Below are positions 57,849 to 64,000 of a DNA stretch of 64,000 bases, piece by piece. Made by a program: the position numbers and the translations under genes. The stretch comes from Sordaria brevicollis (Eukaryota; Ascomycota; Sordariomycetes; Sordariales; Sordariaceae), in assembly GCA_033439795.1 (NCBI GenBank), contig JAUTDP010000001.1, forward strand, positions 5,146,001 to 5,210,000, in the 5' to 3' direction. The notes beneath the pieces are model-generated. The model worked only from the letters and a program-made list of their open reading frames with translations. It was not told the origin of the DNA and did no database searches. Position 1 is the stretch's first letter. Each line of letters begins with the position of its first letter.

Positions 57849-60070
57849 TTATTTGGTGCTGCGAAGTCCTCGCGCCCTAGCAAGCAGCGCCGCGCCAGTG
57901 GCAGCAGCAGCCACAGCAGTCGACGTAGCGAACGAGAGTCGCAGTCCTTCGTAGTAGACTTCGCGAGCCTTGAGCTGGATATCTGGAGGAAGATCTTTGA
58001 TGGTCGAGACGGAGTGACGGATCTCATCGATGACCTATACTTGTGTGAGCTTCGACGGAAACATGACAACAAATTCAACACCACTGAACAAAAGCATAAC
58101 GCAGCAAAGAAGCCCCTGAGCTGCTGTGGACCAAGGCGTACACCTAGGGCACGGCCCTGACCCCGGGAGCGGAGAGAACCGGGGCCACAACAACACTCGG
58201 CAAAAGGGGAGAAAGAAGTAAAACCACAAAAGAAAAGGGTTGTTACGCTCCATTTATCTGGTATCTCGCCCAAAGCGCCGGGAAGCCGGACGCTGAGCGT
58301 GGTTTGCACAATGGCAGAGGTGATGGCGACGCCGTAGACGGTACCGAGGGAGCGGATCAGGTATACGGTTGAAGCGGTGACGGCATGGTCTGTTTGTGCG
58401 TATTCAGGTCAGTTCACCTTGCCGGGAGAACATTGTAGGCAAATATACAAGTGGTCAGAGGTAAAGGACAACATACCGGCATGATCGAACGTGGCCAGCG
58501 AGGTGAACAGAATACCCGGGTACACAATTCCTTGGCCGAGATTGGCGGGGAAGATGTAGACCAGGTATTTCCACCTCGAGTCCTCGAAGGCGAGAGAGGT
58601 AACCAAAGCGTTGCCAAAGACCATCAAGAAGGTTCCGATACGGACAAGGGTGATAAGCTTTCCCCAGCGAGACATGACCACGCCGGCAATGAGGCCGCCG
58701 ATGGGCGTGGCCAGCGACGGGATTGCGAGTCGGGCGCCAGCAGTTGTTGCCGAGTCGAGGAGGACAACTTGGAAAAACAGAGGGAGGTTGAAGAGATACT
58801 AAAGAAAATTTCCGAATCAGTCAGCTGCTCAACATGAAAAGGAGGGAAGGGAAGGAACGACTCAAAGAAGGAGCGAATCGAGGCCGGACCAACTCAATGA
58901 GCAATTTCAAGAAGGAACAACTTCACGAAGGAGCAACTCAACACAACGCAGGACTTGCAGGCAGGAACGACTTACCGCATATGCACTCAACCCAGCACAC
59001 ACATTCGCAAACTGCGTCAACAGCGGCAAACTTCCCTTCAGCAACCTCAGCGGAATGACCGGAATCGCGCTCGTCTTCGCTTCCACGACCAAGAACAACG
59101 CCAACATGGCCGTGCTGCCCACCAACGACGCGATCACCCACGGGCTGCTCCAAGGCAACTCATTCCCACCCAGACTCAACCCGACCAACTGGATCGAAAT
59201 CGCCGTGACCAACAAGAACGCCCCCGTAAAGTCGACTTTCCTCCAAATGAGCCCCCAAGTCCTTTCTTCTTGTCCCATTACACCGTTGACAGGATTCTTG
59301 ATAACCACATACCCAACAGCCAGCGCAAACACCGACACGGGCACCTGCAACAAGAAGCACCAGCGCCAGCCGATACTGTCCGCAACGCTCCCACCGAAAC
59401 TCGCGCCGCAGATGGCACCAAAGCCAAACATGCCGTTCTGCAACGCTTGGTACATGCCGCGCCGGCGGAAGGGAATCATGTCCGAGTTGACGATGGTGGC
59501 CATGGTCATGAGCCCGCCGCCGCCGAAGCCGGTGAGGGCGCGGGCGACGATGATCCACAACATACCATTTTCAGCAGAAGACTTGACGAGCCCGCACCAG
59601 AGACAGCCGAGGGCAAAGGTGATGGTGCTGATGAAGAAGCAGACGCGGCGCCCGAAGATGTCGGAGACGCGCCCGTACAGCGGCTGGAAGGCGGTGCTGG
59701 TGACGAGGTAGGCGGTGGTTAGCCACGAGGCGGTGTTGGCCGCGCCAAACTCAGAGGAGATGATGGCGTAGGTGGCAGCCGTGATGGTTCCGTCGAAGCC
59801 GTAGAGGAAAACGTTGGACATGAGAGCGATTTGGATGAAGATGAAGTAGGGCAGAGGGGTCCAGTCATCGGAGAGGGGTTCCGAAGGTTCAGACGAGGAG
59901 GAGGACCCAGAGTTGGAGCTGGCCGTGCGCGTAAGAAGAGGCTGGTTTTCGTCAACAACGGTGACGGCATCATGTTCGGGGTCATCAGCTAGACCGGGCG
60001 GAACGGCGGTGTTGGTGAGATGGCGGTCGGGTTTAATGACCTGACGGTCCTGGACGGTTTGATAGGTCAT
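57849..60070 (-). CDS. Major facilitator superfamily transporter (drug:H+ antiporter / vacuolar basic amino acid type)
   Basis: Multi-span H+-coupled transporter, probably of the 14-helix DHA2/Vba-Fnx1 type. Four exons: 58976-60070, 58477-58798, 58247-58389 and 57849-58034. Introns are 177, 87 and 212 nt. The join gives 581 residues. After a polar N-terminus come FIFIQIALMSNVFLYGFDGT (helix 1), ASWLTTAYLVTSTAFQPLYG-RVSDIFGRR (the MFS motif A region) and VARALTGFGGGGLMTMATIV (the antiporter-type R-x-x-x-G-x-G-G region). TLGQG-type and RSLGTVYGVAITSAIVQ segments occur in the C-half. The last intron has a weak donor (GTAACA), but removal joins GEIPDKWS to VIDEIRHSVSTIKDLPP, the expected loop before the final helix. 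The GTG/TTG-type extension beyond 60070 is not used. Substrate unknown. Confidence 0.87.
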
Positions 60071-60814
60071 TGTATTTGTTGGGGACTGACAATAACAGGC
60101 AAAGAGCTTTTGAGGCTGCGCGATGGTTTTCAAGTTACTGTTTATTTAGTTCAACAGCTTTGGGAACTGAAGCAACGTCGTCAAGTGGTTGTCCGTCATC
60201 TAAAATATTTGTCTGCAGATCCGATATCGCGTTGTTAACGATTGCGCGAGATATCCGTCTTGGCGCATAAGCTGCCTAGATGCATACTATCCACAGAACG
60301 AAGATCTCTTAACTCCTAGGCCAAGCGTTAAACATGATGATTGACAGAATCCAGAGACATCAATGTACTTTGAATAGTCTATATGGCGTTGTCGACCTCA
60401 AGTGGCGTTTTTGTTATGTCATAAACCAAAGATTGGGACGATATGATAGATTGCGCCATTGTCGTACAGATGATGTGCTTACGCGAGAATCAAAGTACCG
60501 GAGCTTCCATTATCCATGGCATCAACAAAAACAGTGGAAGCATAGCAATCGGAACATCGTTCATTAACAATTCAAGTATGCGTTATGTATGGGCTCATGC
60601 TAACGGTATAGAAAGATCCCAATGATATGGGTAACAAAGCACAAATAACCCCCATAAGCGCCGTTTTCTCTACCTTGTTACCGTAGGCCCACCGCCGCCC
60701 GAACAAGTTGATGGAGAAGGACTTTCTGACAAAGGACTAAGGAATGATGATGAACGCTAAGCAAACAACGACAAATGGTATCTAACAAGCAACTAAAACC
60801 ACACAACTCTTAAC
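60071..60814. other. Intergenic region, MFS promoter / FAD oxidase 3' side
   Basis: About 740 bp, AT-rich. Small frames at 60334-60567 and 60443-60625 overlap and have no recognisable product. Confidence 0.55.
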
Positions 60815-62800
60815 TTAAAGCTTCTTGCAAAGCCTGGTACCATACTCAATCTGCTCCCACTTCTCCGTGCCAGGGGTAGACACCGAGTAGAACACACCGG
60901 AAGGATCCCACTTCTGTCTAATCTGGAGAAGCTTGGGGTAGTTGGTGCCCCAGAAGGCCGTCTGCCAGTTAGGCTGGAAGGGATCAGCCTCGTTGATGTA
61001 AGCGGCGCCGTTGGGGCCAGCAGCCCTGAGACCGCCATCGACAATATCTGTAAGGACGCGCTGGGCAGCCTCCTTCTCGGCGAGCGGGGCGTTGCCGGCA
61101 AGGGGAAGGATGGTGATGAGCTTGTCGGAGACGTTGCGGAAACGCGGGTTAATGGCGCTGTTGGCCCACTCGCTCTGGGGCAGGCCATGGCCGCCGTTCC
61201 ACATGTGGCCGACGAGGAAGGCGCCGTTGTTGAGCACGTTCTTGAAGGAGTCGATGATGCCGGCGTTGTTGTTGGCCACGTCGGTCTTGCCGAAGGTCCA
61301 GCCACCGGTGAGGGCGGAGTTACCGGCGGCCTCGATCTCGAAGAGGGCGTTGTACAGATCGTAGAAGGTGGGGTAGGTCGTGGTGGCCTTGTCGAAGGTG
61401 ATGCCCATGGCAGTCCAGTCGTCGAAGAGGGGCTGGAGGATGGCTTCAAGCTGAGCGGCGGTCTTGTTGACGCCGACGACGGGCTGGACGCGGAAGGTCA
61501 TTCCGGGGTAGATTTCGTAGTAAACGTAGAGGCCGTTGTCGACGAACTGGTTGGAGTAGCTGTGGAACTTGGCGATGGCATCCCACCAGAGAGTCTCGTT
61601 ACCGTTGACGTTGGCGGGACCGAGCGCGAAGGTGGTACCGGAGCTGAAGTAGTCGTTGAAGGTCTTGTAAGTGGCCTGAACAATGACACCGAAAGCAGAA
61701 GGGCCGCCACCCTTGAGAGCCCAGAAGAGGTCGGGGTTAACCTTGGCGTTGGCAGTTCGCAGGACACCATCAGCAGTGACGACCTTGAACTCGAGCGCGG
61801 TATCGGCAAGGAAACCGTAGAAGTTGGTCAAGGGGCCGTGGCCGCCACCCTGGACGAGACCACCAGCAACACCAACGGTCTGATATTTCCATGTTAGTAT
61901 GACGTATAGGTACCCATTATTTGAGGATCAGACTTACAGCGCACTCTCCGGTAACCATAATCTTGGGCGGGCTCAGCGAGTTGAGCTTCTTGAGAGCCTC
62001 AAAGGCCTGAACACCGGCACCGACGGTGATGGCAGAACCAGTATAGTCACAGGCACCCCTGTAGCTGTTGGTAAGGCTGATGTCCTTGAAGCCGTGGGTA
62101 TTGATGACGAGGGCACCCCAGCCGACGGATCTACCAAGGAAGTCATGGCCAGTGTTGCGAATGACCAAACGCAGGTTTTGGTTCTTAGCGAAGAGGACAC
62201 CAGCCTGGATATGGGCGATAGTCTTGGCCTTGATGTAGAGGGTAGGGAAATAACCGCCAGTGCAAGAATCCGTAGGGTTGGTGGTAGGACGGCAAGTGTC
62301 GTTGGTGAAGTATGTCCAGAGACCAGCAGTAGGAAGCTCGATTCTGGTATCGTTGTCAGTTCACCACCTTCGCCCAATGCTGTATAGGAGCACACTTACT
62401 GCCACTGCTCGCTGGGAAAGTTGGCTTGAGCTTCGGCGCACTTGGCAGCGTCGTAGGTGCTGATGTTTCCGAGGAGACCCTGGAAGGTGTTGTAGCAGGA
62501 CGCAGCCGGAGGAATGCTGACTTGCAAGTTGCCTCCAACAGTCGCGTTCAACAGCTTCCATTGGAGTTGGTTGGGCCAGCACAGGTCACCCGGAGCGCAC
62601 TTGCAGGCGTAGTTGGCTCCATTCCACCTCTTGTAGGTCCACTCGAAGATGGAAGCACCACCAAGGGTCCTTGCAGAAGCTCCTCCACCGATATCCTCGA
62701 CGGTGGTCTCATTTGTTATGCTCGTATTGGTGGGCGCAGCAGCCACTTGCTGGGTGAGCAGCAGGGCGCTCGAAAGGAAACTGGCGATGGAGGCCCTCAT
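60815..62800 (-). CDS. Secreted FAD-linked oxidase (VAO/BBE family)
   Basis: Flavin oxidase of the vanillyl-alcohol-oxidase / berberine-bridge-like family, often annotated in fungi as isoamyl alcohol oxidase. Three exons: 62400-62800, 61938-62343 and 60815-61879. Introns are 56 and 58 nt, both with GTAAGT donors. The join gives 623 residues. Residues 1-22 (MRASIASFLSSALLLTQQVA..) are a signal peptide, and NTS/NET glycosylation sequons follow. The FAD-binding domain shows LVIRNTGHDFLGRSVGWGAL, where the His of N-T-G-H-D is the usual covalent flavin site, and VGVAGGLVQGGGHGPLTNFY. The C-terminal BBE block is AYINEADPFQPNWQTAFWGT then NYPKLLQIRQKWDPSGVF. Likely extracellular and H2O2-producing; substrate unknown. 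Confidence 0.92.
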
Positions 62801-64000
62801 TGTAGTCGATGTCGGAGTCCGGAACCAAAGCAGGGGATAACGAAGTGGGACAAAGTGAAGATCTTCATCGTGGGCGGCCGGGAGGCTTTTAATATTAGGA
62901 GGCGAGCAGAGATGAGATCCAACTTGGGAATAGTCGTGGTCGCCGACGGGATGGTAGCAATGTCAGCAACGTGGTTCGCTCTAGCCGTGATGGTCCATGA
63001 CCCTGATTCGCCAAGGCATAGCCCTGGCATATATCCTGCGAGCTGCTGCAGCCATGAAGAGGCGATGTGACGGGAAGTCATGGCAATAATTATCTCCAAA
63101 TTAGATTATTCTTTCCAGAAAGGAAAGCCAGGGCCGAGCTTCTGGAATTGATACCGACCCAGAAGCGGGCCAGAAGCATGCTCGAGAGGACAAGAAGCGC
63201 GGCCTAGACGAGCACTAGACGCACATTCTCGCCGATGACACTGAATTATTGGCTCATGTATGGAGTCTTGGACGGGTTCCGGATCCCGTTCGCTTCCCCG
63301 TCTCTTTACATAAAGAAGAGGGGATATTGGAGAATGCTTGGTCCGCGCCGGCGAGGAGCGTCGGTCAGCTCGCTTGATAGTCAACAATAGTTATTTTTTT
63401 CAGTCGGCTATATGCACCCCGGCGGCTGTTGTCCGTTTCTGCCAGTCCTGTTGAAGCACCCATTTCACAGTGTCTGTCTTGACGAGTCCAATATAGCGAG
63501 ACGGCGGCCATTGCTGTCATTGTCCATTGACGACCAGGAGCCTGAGGATGGAAAAGAAAACCAGCGTTGACGCGCTAATCCGAGGCGATGTAACACTTAT
63601 AAGGCCGGTTAAGCCCTTGGCCACTGGACTGGAGATCGGGGATGCCTTCGTCTAAGGAGGGTTGTCCGAGGTCGAGGGGGTCTTTCCAGGGGTTTCTTGG
63701 GGAGTTTCTCAGGGTTGCCAGGCGTATCATTTCGTGTATGGCGCTATCCATCGAGCGTCGTGCCATCGTTTGCCAATGCCCTCAGTTTGGTGTCAGAAGC
63801 AAAAATAACCACGATAGCTTTATGCGTTATTGATTTTGATCGGTTCGGTATAACTCAGCCTCTCCAACACGTGTATCGAATCGAGGTCGATGGTCGCATG
63901 CAACGAGTAGTTGCTTTTTGGCGTGTGGCGTCTTCTAGAACGGCACGAAGGTCGGGTTGTCAGCCCCGGGCCGTCGTTAGAGCAAAAGTTGCGAGGCTGG
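62801..64000. other. Right-edge intergenic region
   Basis: Promoter of the FAD oxidase, then about 1 kb with no recognisable gene or RNA. Frames at 63106-63387 and 63575-63766 have no domain. Confidence 0.5.

Noticed and set aside
59055..59722. Long plus-strand frames opposite the MFS transporter
   Set aside because: Antisense shadows of conserved membrane-helix coding sequence.

Overview
The window is nuclear DNA of a filamentous ascomycete, almost certainly Neurospora or a very close Sordariales relative. Genes have 1-4 short introns (mostly 55-150 nt) with GTAAGT/GTACGT-type donors, CTAAC/CTGAC branch sites and CAG/TAG acceptors. The DEAD-box helicase at 31-33 kb has the 626-residue length I recall for Neurospora CYT-19. 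Coding regions are GC-rich and there are no operons. Exon joins below were derived by hand from splice signals and frame continuity. Several long reading frames begin at GTG or TTG, so I chose the first plausible ATG instead.

Layout. 0-1 kb: start of a ceramide glucosyltransferase (GT21) running off the left edge. 2.5-5.8 kb: tRNA-splicing endonuclease subunit Sen2, convergent with an N-terminal protein methyltransferase (NTM1/Tae1). 6.9-15.5 kb: a divergent protein kinase-like protein, a PEBP with a signal peptide, an erythromycin-esterase-family protein, a CON-6 family protein and a small SMP-domain protein. 16.2-20.4 kb: a short-chain dehydrogenase and a flavin amine/L-amino-acid oxidase, separated by a spacer holding a 266-bp MITE-like element. 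21.27 kb: an intron-containing tRNA-Lys(CUU).

21.5-29.7 kb looks like an accessory island. It holds a zinc-finger-like protein with 53 uninterrupted CAA codons and a 1668-residue intronless protein. The latter carries three tandem Ulp1/C48-like cysteine-protease modules, a charged coiled coil and SAP-like motifs. 31-38.2 kb is rich in mitochondrial biogenesis genes: CYT-19 helicase, a beta-carbonic anhydrase, Oxa1 and Mim1. 38.9-42.1 kb: Shp1/p47 (SEP-UBX) and the TORC1-pathway GTPase Gtr1. 43.2-47.6 kb: a giant ankyrin-repeat protein with a His/Met/Gln-rich helical tail. 49.5-52 kb: a Zn2Cys6 transcription factor, followed by a gene-free stretch of about 5.8 kb. 57.8-62.8 kb: an MFS transporter and a secreted FAD-linked (VAO/BBE type) oxidase. 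The right 1.2 kb shows nothing I can support.

Functionally the window is mostly independent housekeeping genes (tRNA splicing, mitochondrial RNA folding and protein insertion, Cdc48 adaptor, TORC1 signalling) mixed with accessory enzymes. The least explained parts are the triple-protease protein, its polyQ neighbour and the MITE.
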